Below, one piece after another: positions 11,703 through 23,500 of a stretch of 64,000 nt of DNA. Every line of letters begins with the position of its first letter. Within the stretch, counting starts at the first letter, position 1. The translations under genes were made by a program, and so were the position numbers. Source of the DNA: Lepidurus packardi (lineage: Eukaryota > Arthropoda > Branchiopoda > Notostraca > Triopsidae); contig JAKZAN010000128.1 of the NCBI GenBank assembly GCA_023053545.1, positions 22,107 through 86,106 of the forward strand, given 5' to 3'. The notes below the pieces were generated by a model. The model saw only the letters and a list, made by a program, of their open reading frames with translations. It was not told the origin of the DNA and made no database searches.

Positions 11703-14700
11703 ATGAACACCCAACCTCACAAACCCATCGCAGTCTATGTCTTCCGCAACAAAGACCAGCCTTTTAATAATGAGATGAATCGCATCTACCACAAATATAG
11801 TCCCCGCGGCTTCATTGACTTCAAATAGATAAGAAACCTTGACCAGATCGCCAGTTCCCCCGCAGACAAACACCTGCTCCTCGTCTCCCATGCAAATGCC
11901 TAAGCCGTTGCCACTGAACTCCAGCAAACTAAGACACTCCATCCTCACCTATATACTGTGCTTACCAGGCTTTCAGCACCACATGACTCTGCTGGAAACC
12001 CTCCGAGCTACTCATCGGCTGTGTTCGATAAAGTTGTTACAAACGGGGAACAAATCTAGCAAGAAATCTAGAGGTTGTACAAGGTCAGTTCGATGCAAAA
12101 GATCGCAGATTAGGCTTCGGCGAGGCCTGCAGCTGCATCAAATTAGTACTATAGTGGCATCAACCTAGGTCACCTCCATCAGATGAATGGAAATACACAA
12201 TATAGCTCGCAGATGAATCAACAACCAACGAGTGATATGAGGCAATTAGCACAGTCGCCGCAGCCCTTCCGAAGTGCAATCGAACAGGGTAATAATACTG
12301 CGCGTTCGACTTCTTCGGGAAAATATCGCATCCGACTCGAGTCAGTGAAAAAAGTGACATCGAGACCGATCCCTGTCAACCCTATGCACAATTTAGAACC
12401 TCGCCTGTTTGCCATAAATGATGAATCACCTTACTACAAATAAATGGTGGCAGGGCTGCAAGTCCCCTATTCTCCAGTAGACACAGTGCCTTTCATTAGC
12501 CCTCAGGATCCCAAAATTATAGTCATCGCTCCTTACTCCCAGCGACGCAAACTCATCCCCGCTGTAGACCCCAAGAGGAATAACAATATCAGATTCGTGT
12601 TGTATGGGGATGAGCTTCCTCCTGACAACATCGTTGTTAATAGTCTGATTGACTTGACTACACATAATCCCGATAGAGTGCGGCAACATCTCGCCAACTA
12701 AGGAGTCAAATTTCCTTCAGTCGTTACCGGAAACAGCAAACTAAGTCATAATAACTAGAATATCTACAGCCAACATCAGTATGGGTCTCCTATTCTTAAG
12801 TCGAACAAGTCTACGAAGGAAATTAAAGCTGTTTCCTTCGACCAGCAAAAACAGCAGTAGTCCAAGACCAATCCCATCAATTAGGAATACTTTACCAGGC
12901 AACCGACCGTAATATCGAATGGCAACAGGCCAGTTGGACAGACAACATCAAGAATCGGAGCAACGAGTTCAACCAATATCTTTAATGTTATGAATAGCCT
13001 TGACAAAAACCAGACCTCATATGAGTGGAATGTTAAGAGAAATCCAGGAAAAAAGAGTTACGCAACTTACCTAGCTATTGAAGAGGATAGGTTTATACGA
13101 GGATCCTTCTTAGATGTTCGTTCTAGGAAAGACTTCAACAGTCAGATCAAAGACAAGTCTTTGGTGAAAGAGCCAAGTCTCCGTCTGATTCCTGATGAAC
13201 AAAAAGGATCATAAGGCAAACTAGACCTAAACGAGCAGTTGAGTAGTATGAACAGGAATATGAATTATAAGGCGAGCCAGGAAAGATCGAAGGTGCAGCC
13301 GAGTGATAAATCTAGCCATATCGTCAATAACTAATGGGAAGTGATCAGGAACCCGAACACCCAACGATTCATTACAGTTTCCAGAGACAACTACCTTAGC
13401 GGGAGGTATGCCGATAATGGCTTCGGACAGGCAGACGAAATGAGGTTGACATCCAACAAAAGCATCCTAAGAAATGTGGGTAACTCCCAAAGATAATTGA
13501 AAGAAGTTCCCAAGAGGAAAATTGTCGAACTAGGCAATGCCGGCTCTGATATAAGCTCGTTGACTGTGAATTCAGTGGACGCAAATCTCCCACGAACTCA
13601 ACTCACCAGTAGTTCCTCAAAGAAAACTATCATCACTACTTAAGTACCAAAGACGGATCTACTAAAAGGAACCACCCAGATTGCAGAAGACGCGAATGAA
13701 TATTCCAAATCGATTGTATCCCAGGCCCAGTCCTCGAGATACATCAATAAGACAGACCCTCAAAACATTCAGAAAAATAACATTGACAAAAATGTTGCGA
13801 CTCTTCCTGCCAACCTGGCGGAAGCACTTGTGAATAGTATAGCAGCAGGGCAAAGTGCCAATGCTCAGCTGAACACAACCTCTATGAGTGGAGGATCTGT
13901 GAACAATACTGGAAATTTTAGCTTCAGAAGAGATACTCCTGATTTTTCCAATGTCCAGAAGCCATCACAGTAACTCGCGAATAAATTTGCAAATGAATGG
14001 ATAGTTAAAAGACCACCGGGTGCATAGAAATTTGTTACTATGCACTTAAGCTCCAGTGATAAAGGTCAGGGCGAGAAAATAGAACCCGTTAATGATCAAC
14101 AGGCAGCTATCCCATATAAATAGAGCCAGACTATCTATGGTAACAGCCAACAGAGTTCCAGGCTGCCCATGGCCGAAAAGAAGACTACATTTGTCCAGAA
14201 CAAAACTGATGTCCATGAAGTAATCTACGAGTACCCAGCCAGCGGTACGAAATCTAACAAAAGCCGTGCTCAGTCAGCTGCGTCCTCAAAAAAGAGCACC
14301 ATCGTGGTGGTGGAGGAAGTGGTGATGAAAACTTCCCCGAAGTACCAAGGGGAGTGGGTGGTTAGGAAAAATCAGAACTCCTCATAGTTCACCCTAAAAA
14401 AATCGGATAACAGTTCAACGAGCAACAACGGAAGCAATAAAACCCAGGATTTGGATAACATTATATAAAACACGCTCAAAGTCCATAAAAAAAGCTAATA
14501 AGACAAGTCAGACTCCAACCCTAAGAAAAGTATTCCGTAGCCATCCAAAGAGATAATTATCCAGAGTAGACGTGCCAAAGAACCGCAAATCGATGTGACC
14601 AAACAAACATAGTACAAGGTTCTAGTCGAGTCTGTGAAGCAAATCCAGGGCGAGGAAAACTATTCGGAAAAGGGCAAGAGGAAGGAAAATCTGAATGTCT

Positions 14701-16805
14701 CGACAGACGATGCGCAGGTTAAGCACAAGGCTGTAGAGGTCAAAACACTCAAAAACATCGAACCAGACTACCGCATTAATCTGGGGAATCTGGTCTATCA
14801 GTTTCCAGACATTTCTCCAATCGAAAGAGACATCAATAACCTCAGCATAGACATGGCTGAAATACCTTCGCCTCCGCTTCCCCAGACAACGAAGCCTGTA
14901 GTCCCAACACCAAACTTAACTCCCAAACCAATCATAACCACAGTGGTCCCAGAGCCCATAAACAAAATCCAAAAGCTTTAGCCTACCCAAGAGATCAAAA
15001 TAGTTACGGAGACTAAAAAGACTACCCCATAAGTTAACAACTACCGATACGAATATAACCCACCCGCAGTCACTCAAAATTTTGCTCAGCCAACTATCAC
15101 TCAAGTTAGATATGAAGAAAAATACCCTCAGACTATCCAAACATCTGCGCAGGTGTCTTATTCCCCAATCAAGCAGGAAGTCAGAGTGTATAACGCCACT
15201 CCGACCCCTCTCCGCTAGAACTATCATGTTTCGACCGAAAGCTATGCATACACTCCCAAGATAACTGAACACCGGACTCTGCACCCGCTCACTGATTTGT
15301 CAGATCTAGAGATGCGCATCGAGAATGGCGTGAGAGTCTACTCCCGCAAGAAGCGTGAGACTGAATACTCACCAGTCCACATGCAGGCCAAAGTAATCGA
15401 GCATACGCACCAGAATACAGCTAGTGTCTCCCCGCATGCAAGGATTGTGTACGCCTCTCCAAAAGCACTCGATACTTATGCCCATCCAATAGTGTATGAG
15501 TCTATTCCGGTAAAGAGCCAACGCTAATAGATCAGGAGAGAGGTTACCCCTGGAACCAATTATATAGTTTCTTCCCCTGTGACTATAGTGACTCCAGTGC
15601 ATGCTCCTCCCAATACTGTGTACATCAACGAGAGTGCAGTAACAGTCCCAAAAGCTATGCCAAGTTATGAGCACCAATAGTAATTCCGCCTTTCCGAATT
15701 GAACCGGGTTATTGCAGAGAGAAACAGACCGCATTTGATTGGGGATTCAGCCTTCGCCCGGCAGCCTATATCCAAAAGATAAACAGAATTGGCTGTAGAA
15801 CCTAAGCAGACTTCAGTCCTTAATCATAATATGGTTAGTCCGTTGAAGCTTGAAACCAATACGATAAGTGAAGTCGTCAATATGCATTCACTTCTCGGTT
15901 CTGCTCAGTCCATCGGAAGCCCAAGGGTCGAGAGTTACACTTTCATTGACAACATTCAAGTGAGGAAGGAACCTCCAGTCAGCCCTGTGGCGAGTATCCA
16001 ACTACCCCATACTCTCCAAAATGTAAACTCAGGCTCGATCCAATACGAGTTGACAACATCATAACCAATCAATATACTTTATCTGATTCCGACGAATAGA
16101 TACTACCTGTTCGATGAAGTCAGTCGATTTGCTTCTGCAAGAGACAAACTGCAAAGCTACAGGGTCGAGGAAGAGCTCAGCTAGATACCATGCCACCTTT
16201 TCAATCTAGTATATGTGTTTCCAGCTAACGAATACAACCAAAACCTGAATAGTTATCTCGAGAAGGCTCCTTCTAACACCTATGTTGTTCGTATGAGCCA
16301 CTCAACTCCTACCCGAAGAGACATCCACCTCAACAATATCAGAGAACTCCCAGAAATGACTAAACAACTCTGTCAACGCAAGCCTAATTCCATTCTAATT
16401 GGTTCTGACGCTGCATTAAAGCAAAACCAAACATCTAGAATTCGGAACAAGTTCCAGGTGATCGTAAAGAAAATGAACCCCTTATTGGAAAAGGTTGTCT
16501 CTGCTCTGAACCCCGATTAGTACAACGTTGCTATGTACTATACGGCTGCTGAGCTGAATAAGTGCCGAAGGGAAGTGAATGCCCAAGCAGTAGTTTTACT
16601 GATATCAGATGAAGTCCCTGGCCCAATCGATACTTTCCTGGCTCTGCCCAACTTCGAGTGTATCATTGTTCCCAGTGGTAAGTTCTACAAGGCTCAACAA
16701 GCCAGATATCCGAACTTCGAATGGATCTTCGACGAAGACCCGACAATAATAGCAAGCAAAGTCAAAGGTGTGGCAACCAAGATAAGCTCACAGACGCAGG
16801 GCTGA
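11703..16805 (+). CDS. Unknown 1700-residue protein with EWxV repeats and two globular ends
   Basis: One uninterrupted frame from ATG 11703 to TGA 16803-16805. The N-terminal 130 residues (IAVYVFRNKDQPFNNEM; HLLLVSHANAEAVA) and the C-terminal 250 (NILYLIPTNRYYLFDEVS; AQAVVLLISDEVPGPID; FECIIVPSGKFYKAQQA) are hydrophobic-patterned and look like alpha/beta domains. A third ordered block is near residues 245-330 (IIVIAPYSQRRKL). Between them lie about 1100 disordered Ser/Asn/Gln/Pro/Thr residues. Four copies of a short motif, E-W-x-V-[KIR]-[RK], occur with Trp at residues 442, 545, 766 and 885. No known family recognised. Dozens of in-frame TAA/TAG make it one of the best examples of the recoding here. 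Confidence 0.85.
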
Positions 16806-16926
16806 TCTCTTCAAAGCTCCGCTTTCAATCTATGCCAATTTCCTTCTGATTTTTATATAATTCTTTTAAGACAAAACTTTTTAGCCATCATTATTAAAAG
16901 TACTCAATATTGTTGTAAAGTAATGG

Positions 16927-17654
16927 TCAAATCATAGTCAGCAACCGACCAAATCTGTGGTTTGACTTTTTCGATTTAGGCTTGAGGGGACTCGCGCGAT
17001 CTAGTATTTCTGCTTTTTACTCCCTTTCCTCTCGCGCCTTCTGTTGTCTTTTCAGGAAGGTTACAACTCCAGTCTTATTGACAACAGTTTCGGTCTTCAG
17101 ACAGCGCAGAGGACTACGGTTAATTTCAGGCTTCGCAGTAATATTTCTGAACTTCTCTTCATTTTGCTAAATCTGCAGCTGTTTGAGGGCATGTTCCTTC
17201 TTCCTGACCCATTCGACATTTTTCAGGTAGAAGGACTACTCATCCTCTGGATTGCACACAGTATAGTGATTCTTGGCCCGAGAGGTAATGATAGGACTGA
17301 AGGTACACTCCCGCAGTTACTATTCTTCCTTCATTCTTTTGGAATAGTACTCTTGTTCAAGTCGATTACTTTGAATAGTTTGGTACTATGCATATTACAG
17401 GAAGAGGGTTATTGAATGGGGTGTACTTCAGAATAGAGTTTATCGAAGATGTTGTTGCGGGGCTGTTTGGAACAAAAGGTTCTGGGATTGGGGGAGAGTG
17501 ATGTATCAGACATGCCATATCGATTGGACTTAGAGAAGTAGGACGGGGATTTGCTGGTCGCAGTGTTCTTGGACTGAACGAGAGAGAACTATGTATGGTT
17601 AGAGGCTGAGGACTTCAGAGCTTTGATGAGTCTGATAAGGTTTTCCTTTTCCAT
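16927..17654 (-). CDS. Small ciliary-type protein with 'CTFxPxI' motif, 228 aa
   Basis: Exons complement 17654..17427 and 17385..16927, intron 17386..17426 (41 bases, GTACAC...CATAG). The segment IFDKLYSE then EYYSKRMKEE, LRECTFSPIITSRA, and later FRNITAKPEINRSP follows the 'LYxDaxxRxxR...ECTFxPxI' pattern. From general knowledge, that pattern is shared by many uncharacterised ciliate and kinetoplastid cytoskeletal proteins. The N-terminal 60 residues are Ser-rich, the C-terminus basic. It converges tail to tail with the preceding plus-strand gene, 121 bases away. Confidence 0.72.
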
Positions 17655-17846
17655 GGACAAGCTGAGTTACTAGTTTGGATTATCAAGGATGAGGTGCTTA
17701 TTAATAACTAAAATTAGATGAGAAGGTATATTTCTAAAAAAGGAGGGGAGGGGAAATAAAATATGTTTAAGGATGGTTGTGTTAATTTTTATAAGTCCAA
17801 TAAGGAGAAGTGTGTTTTAATCAGGCTATTTCAACGAAAGCTCCTA

Positions 17847-18058
17847 ATGGGGTCATACTACGGAATGTGTGTGTATAAGGGATTCGGCGCCACACTCTCA
17901 AATATACTCATGCCAATGGCTAGGGATATTGCCAACAATTAAATGAAGCTATGGCTTTGGCTGAGTTGCCAGAAAATGTAAAGGAACTACAGAGAAGAAC
18001 ATGGAAGTAGACGAAGCAGGAGAGAGTTATGTCCAACCATGTGCCTACTAGATATTGA
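17847..18058 (+). CDS. Possible small protein, 52 aa
   Basis: Exons 17847..17870 and 17924..18058, intron 17871..17923 with a weak donor (GTGTAT). The second exon has protein-like sequence (QQLNEAMALAELPENVKELQ) with two TAG read as Glu. It begins MGSYYGM. Short, no family, and the join is uncertain; it could instead be noncoding sequence between two minus-strand genes. Confidence 0.33.
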
Positions 18059-18141
18059 TATCAAATTATTGTGAGGACCAAAAATATTCTCTTCTTTAAA
18101 CAATACCAATAAAAATGACGTAAAGATAAAAGCAGAATCAA

Positions 18142-20624
18142 TCAGGATTTAATTTGTTCCTAGACAGCTCCAGAGATAGTTATCGTATAAGTCCTCTCTT
18201 AGATACCCTTGGCTGTAGAGCCCAAATATGTTTGAGAGCCAATGATCACTTTAGTCACTGGGTCAACGCTGGAGAACGATTAGTTATTAATAGTTTTAGC
18301 AATACTGACGAATCTAAAAGCAGCAAGAGTTGTGGATATCAGTTTTCCAGATTCAAGCTAGACAGTGATTGGAATTGGATTCTGAGATTTGTTGATTATG
18401 CGTACAGATTTCATATATTTAGGGATAGGGATAGAGCCAGATGATTGGGAAACAGAGGTGTTGGTCACAGGGCTCTTGGAAGGAGCTGCTGTGGTATTGG
18501 GAGTGGCTGCTGTGGCATTGTGAGTGGTGGAGCTGGCCACAGGGCTCTTGGAAGGAGCTGCTGTGGTATTGGGAGTAGCTGCTGTGGCATTGTGAGTGGT
18601 GGAGCTGGCCACAGGGCTCTTGGAAGGAGCTGTGGTATTGGGAGTGGTGGAGTTGGCCACAGGGCTCTTGGAAGGAGCTGCTGTGGTATTGGGAGTAGCT
18701 GCTGTGGCATTGTGAGTGGTGGAGCTGGCCACAGGGCTCTTGGAAGGAGCTGTGGTATTGGGAGTGGTGGAGTTGGCCACAGGGCTCTTGGAAGGAGCTG
18801 CTGTGGTATTGGGAGTGGCTGCTGTGGCATTGTGAGTGGTGGAGCTGGCCACAGGGCTCTTGGAAGGAGCTGCTGTGGTATTGGGAGTGGCTGCTGTGGC
18901 ATTGTGAGTGGTGGAGCTGGCCACAGGGCTCTTGGAAGGAGCTGCTGTGGTATTGGGAGTGGTGGAGTTGGCCACAGGGCTCTTGGAAGGAGCTGCTGTG
19001 GTATTGGGAGTGGCTGCTGTGGCATTGTGAGTGGTGGAGCTGGCCACAGGGCTCTTGGAAGGAGCTGCTGTGGTATTGGGAGTGGCTGCTGTGGCCACAG
19101 GGCATTGTGAGTGGTGGAGCTGGCCACAGGGCTCTTGGAAGGAGCTGTGGTATTGGGAGTGGTGGAGTTGGCCACAGGGCTCTTGGAAGGAGCTGCTGTG
19201 GTATTGGGAGTGGCTGCTGTGGCATTGTGAGTGGTGGGCTGGCCACAGGGCTCTTGGAAGGAGCTGCTGTGGTATTGGGAGTGGCTGCTGTGGCATTGTG
19301 AGTGGTGGAGCTGGCCACAGGGCTCTTGGAAGGAGCTGCTGTGGTATTGGGAGTGGTGGAGTTGGCCACAGGGCTCTTGGAAGGAGCTGCTGTGGTATTG
19401 GGAGTGGCTGCTGTGGCATTGTGAGTGGTGGAGCTGGCCACAGGGCTCTTGGAAGGAGCTGTGGTATTGGGAGTGGTGGAGTTGGCCACAGGGCTCTTGG
19501 AAGGAGCTGCTGTGGTATTGGGAGTGGCTGCTGTGGCATTGTGAGTGGTGGAGCTGGCCACAGGGCTCTTGGAAGGAGCTGCTGTGGTATTGGGAGTGGC
19601 TGCTGTGGCATTGTGAGTGGTGGAGCTGGCCACAGGGCTCTTGGAAGGAGCTGCTGTGGTATTGGGAGTGGCTGCTGTGGCATTGTGAGTGGTGGAGCTG
19701 GCCACAGGGCTCTTGGAAGGAGCTGCTGTGGTATTGGGAGTGGCTGCTGTGGCATTGTGAGTGGTGGAGCTGGCCACAGGGCTCTTGGAAGGAGCTGCTG
19801 TGGTATTGGGAGTGGTGGAGTTGGCCACAGGGCTCTTGGAAGGAGCTGCTGTGGTATTGGGAGTGGCTGCTGTGGCATTGTGAGTGGTGGAGCTGGCCAC
19901 AGGGCTCTTGGAAGGAGCTGTGGTATTGGGAGTGGTGGAGTTGGCCACAGGGCTCTTGGAAGGAGCTGCTGTGGTATTGGGAGTGGCTGCTGTGGCCACA
20001 GGGCTCTTGGAAGGAGCTGCTGTGGTATTGGGAGTGGCTGCTGTGGCATTGTGAGGTGGAGCTGGCCACAGGGCTCTTGGAAGGAGCTGCTGTGGTATTG
20101 GGAGTGGCTGCTGTGGCATTGTGAGTGGTGGAGCTGGCCACAGGGCTCTTGGAAGGAGCTGCTGTGGTATTGGGAGTGGCTGCTGTGGCATTGTGAGTGG
20201 TGGAGCTGGCCACAGGGCTCTTGGAAGGAGCTGCTGTGGTATTGGGAGTGGCTGCTGTGGCATTGTGAGTCGTGGAGTTCTTGACAGGAACAGTGGCATT
20301 TCTGATTACATTTACGGTATTTTCCTTAGGGTGAGTCGTTGTAGTCTGATCTAATTTCGTAGACCCAGGGCTCGTTGTCGTGAAGATCTCTTTCTTTGTC
20401 CTATTGTTCTTCTCAAGAAGCTAGAGGCTCTTTGAGGTCGTTTCGGTGTTTCGGGGCGGAGTCCACCCATTCAAGATTGTGTCTTCAGGTGCTTCTTAAT
20501 ACTTTAATTTTGAGAGGAAGGTGAGAAGAACACGTTAAGAATAGAGTTTTACCTGATGGGAGATGTGTCTGGGGGTGGCTAGTAGTGCCAGGAAGGCGAT
20601 AGCTAAAATAAATTGGAGCTTCAT
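18142..20624 (-). CDS. Secreted mucin-like Thr/Ser/Pro-rich repeat protein (frame broken within repeats)
   Basis: Exon 1 (complement 20624..20553) encodes a signal peptide (MKLQFILAIAFLALLATP). The intron is 20502..20552. Exon 2 has a Thr-rich start, about 1.8 kb of repeats read as NATAATPNTTAAPSKSPVAS with many N-glycosylation sites (N-x-T), and a C-terminal non-repeat domain of about 110 residues (KSVRIINKSQNPIPITV onward) ending at TGA 18142-18144. The likely role is a heavily glycosylated surface or extracellular (pellicle, stalk or mucocyst) protein. The Thr-rich frame is broken three times: a 2-base loss near 20054, a 1-base loss near 19238 and an 8-base gain near 19095. Read literally, translation leaves the Thr frame and stops at TGA 18465-18467. 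Assembly error in the repeat is the simplest explanation. Confidence 0.75.
18468..20270 (-). repeat. Tandem repeat array, 28 copies of an SKSPVA-containing unit
   Basis: The + strand string AGGGCTCTTGGAAGGAGCT recurs 28 times. Two main unit types alternate: a 72-base unit (24 aa) and a shorter variant lacking the NATAATP part. Units are near-identical, which suggests recent expansion or gene conversion. All three minus frames and most plus frames are free of TGA, so frame shifts inside the array go unpunished for over 1.5 kb. Confidence 0.95.
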
Positions 20625-20855
20625 GTTTAATAGGATGTCTTGATTTTCTAATTTTATTCTGGGTGATATCTTAATTTGTTGTTTTTTCGGCCATTCCCTT
20701 TCGTATTTTATATGGCTTTTTATTTACACTAATGCAACTCCTAATTTTCCCGTATCTTTTTTTAAAAGTTTCTACTCCTAACATACCTTATACGAGTTGA
20801 AACAGCCAACAATCTCTTCATAAAGTATCATCCACAAAGCTTTGATTCTATATCC
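20625..20855. other. Spacer holding the mucin-gene promoter
   Basis: A 231-base AT-rich spacer upstream of the minus-strand mucin gene and downstream of the kinase gene's stop. No gene seen; no clear TATA-type element can be singled out against the AT-rich background. Confidence 0.5.
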
Positions 20856-22481
20856 TCACATAATCAATTTGTTCTTTACATGCATCGTCATTTCCATATG
20901 GCTATATTCCTTGTTCGGCTGCAGTGAGTCCCTTTCCCCGAATAGGAAACTCACCATGTCGAACCACGCCTTCATCTGACTGTCGCCCTCCTTGAACTTC
21001 GACCTGAGGAAGTTTTTGGGCTCTGCCAGTCCCTTTACGTCTAAGTTGTACCGCAGCAGCTAGTCCCTAATATCATTCAACTCGCGATCCAGCTGTCTCA
21101 GCTAATTGTTGAGTGCTACTACAATATCCTCCATCTCGATATCAGTTACATTAATGTCCTCATTAATCTTTTTCAGCTTCTCCTCGACCTTCCTCAGCAA
21201 TATGTAAGCTAGTCCCAGAGTTTCTTTGTCATCTAGCTTCACTACGTCCAAGGCAGTTTTGATCGCACGAGCACATGTCCCATGTTCTTAAATAATCTGT
21301 CTGCGTCGACTGTTTTCAGTGCTGCTAAAAGCACTCGGACGCTTAAATGCGTTCGAAACGAGTCCTGCAGGCTTACTCACTTCACTGGAAAAGTGCAGGT
21401 TCTTGTCAAATGTGCTATTAGTTGCGTTGATCGGCATCCCGTTACCAGAAGATGTCAAAGCATTGGGTGGACTGACTCCGACGGGATTGTTGGGCTTTCC
21501 TAGAGAAGTTCTGTCGAAGCTGGCTTTGAAAGAAGGGCCTGTGGAATCTGTGAAGGATTTGGTTTCAGATGCGAGGTTTGAGTTGCTGGATACTTTGTTC
21601 ACTGAGAAGTCTTTGGTGGAAACGCCCAGTTTCTTATACTGGTCTTTACTCTCTTCAGTCTCTTTGGAGGGCTGTTCGTAATATCCCTGGTCATTGATGC
21701 AGTATGAGAACACCTCAGGCCAATCTGCTCTGCGGAACGGATCCTTAACCAACAGTCTCCTAATGAGAGTCTGGGTCTGGTTAGAGATTGGAGTCTCAGG
21801 AGGGAACTTGACGTCGCTCTCTTGTAACACAGAAATGAGTTTAGCGATAGAATTAGATTCAAAAGGGCAGTATCCAAATAGCATCTCGAACAAGACTACC
21901 CCAAGAGACCATATATCGGCCTTTGACGTGTAGACTTCTCCTTTAAGGACTTCGGGAGCCATATAGATTGGGGAGCCGAGCATCGTCGATGTCATTTCGT
22001 TGCCAGCCTCCAGATTCTTGCAAAATCCAAAGTCGCCCAGTTTGAGGACATTATTATGGAAGAAGATATTGTCAGGCTTCAAGTCTCGATGCATGATGTT
22101 ATTTTTGTTAAGGATTTTAAAAGCCTCGACGAGCTGCTTGAAGTACAATAGGGCTTTATTTTCCGGGAGCCTGCCCTCCTGCCTAACATGCTTTTCAAGG
22201 GTTCCTCCGTTGCAATATTCGTAGATGAAGTAAAAATTATTGGGAGTTTTCAGCATTTCGACGTACTTCACGATGTGGGGCGAAGACTCGATGCTTGATA
22301 AGGTGTTGATTTCGTTGACCGTACACTCCTAGAGCTTGGGGTTTTCACGAAAGCGGACGATGGGGACAACCTTGATGGCATACTCCTTGTTAGTTTTGAA
22401 GTTGACTGCCCGATACACCTTACCATAGCCACCCTCGCCGATGAGGTCGTAGAGAGAATAGTTTTCGATGATTTTGCCCAT
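20856..22481 (-). CDS. Ser/Thr protein kinase, ULK/ATG1-like
   Basis: Single exon, 541 aa. Kinase domain in residues 8-275: glycine loop GEGGYGKV (15-22), AIKVV with Lys37, HRDLKPDN (131-138), DFG at 150-152, APE at 175-177, GSPIYMAPEVLKGEVY, KADIWSLGVVLFEMLFGYCPF. All catalytic residues are present, so it should be active. The 'GSPxYMAPE' and 'KADIWSLG' forms match the ULK/ATG1 kinases, which ciliates have in many copies and which start autophagy or act in cilia (Fused/ULK4 relatives). Residues 280-390 are a Ser/Asn-rich linker. The last 140 residues are helical (LAYILLRKVEEKLKKIN; ALNNELRQLDRELNDI) and may be the MIT-like regulatory tail typical of the family. Two TAG and one TAA are read as Glu. 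Confidence 0.9.
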
Positions 22482-22973
22482 GTTGAGGGATAGGTGATAT
22501 TCTTTCGATAGTTTTTGTTCTATTTAACTGTGGGTTATTTACGAATAATTACCATGCAATGTTTTGAGTTGGGTCTATCTGACCGTAAGTTTATTCGAAT
22601 CATGCTAGAACTCCTACTCCTGATTGATTATGCTGTCTATGAATGCCACTTTGATCAGTAATCTCGCAGGTATCGATACTCTAGTTCTATAACTTCTAGT
22701 CCATACCCTCCCCTCTCCCTACAGTTGAATTCAAAAGGTAAGCCCTTTCGACATGCTATTCTTGTTTCAATAATACACCATAAATAAAGCAGAGTACATG
22801 GGTAACTATTACCACAACTATTTAAGTCTCTTCTACTACTAGGAGCATAGTAAAACTGAGTTGGATGAAGCATGGGACCGCCGGGCAAAAACTTCTCAAG
22901 CTAATAATTTTACAGTCCCCACAAAAATCCTATTTGTTATAACATTAGACACGCTTTTTTCTATCATTATCGA
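22482..22973. other. Intergenic region with possible stray exon
   Basis: A 492-base stretch. On the minus strand, 22888-22800 reads as proline/tyrosine-rich sequence (HPTQFYYAPSSRRDLNS) that could be a further exon of the gene at 22974-23500, but I find no convincing join. Otherwise AT-rich and empty. Confidence 0.4.
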
Positions 22974-23500
22974 TCATGGCATGATAAATAACATATCACC
23001 AGGAGGGCAAGGCAGACGAAAAATCGTAGAATCAAAAGCCTGAACTTTGGAATGTACCATTAGATCTTTCTCCTGTCTTTCATCATCAGGATTGAAAAGG
23101 CGAAGATCAGTTTCCAAAGATTTCATTCGAAATTTGATGAAATAAATCTCATCAAAATCCTTATTTCGATTTTCAACCTACGAAATGATAAATGATATCG
23201 CCTACTTGAACTTCCTAAGCAAAATTTACATTATTCACAACCCTTGCCACCTTATACTACTGCCCTTCAGACCAGCGCGTGTTTTTGGTTAGCACTTCAT
23301 TCAGACGTATTCTGCTAAATAGCGAGTAAATAGCTTATATAGAGTGCATGAGTCAAAAAGGAAATTTAGACGCATAAACTGGCATTTAAATTTAATTACT
23401 AGGTAAAAATGTTGGTCGGGAACTCAAGGTAACATGAATTGGAAATCTCTGCGTTTTTAAAGTAGTCTAAGTGTGGCTTTGAGCCGATACTCGGTTCCAT
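22974..23500 (-). CDS. Unknown protein, 139 aa, three exons
   Basis: Exons complement 23500..23400, 23314..23182 and 23159..22974; introns of 85 and 22 bases. Joined this way the frame runs MEPSIGSKPHLDYFKNAEI, NEVLTKNTRWSEGQQYKVA, QEVQVGDIIYHF, then DFDEIYFIKFRMKSLETDL and ends FRLPCPPGDMLFIMP. Composition is clearly protein-like (alternating hydrophobic beta pattern) but the family is unknown. The 22-base intron (GTAGG...AATAAG) is very short; the alternative is a one-base frameshift at about 23175. Confidence 0.5.

Noticed and set aside
18468..20270. CRISPR-like array (regular repeated blocks)
   Set aside because: Units are contiguous coding repeats without unique spacers, in a eukaryotic gene with a signal peptide.
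18445..20284. Long plus-strand frames (up to about 400 residues, Gly/Cys/Trp-rich) across the repeat array
   Set aside because: They are antisense shadows of the tandem repeat. The minus strand has the signal peptide, intron, Thr-rich frame and C-terminal domain.
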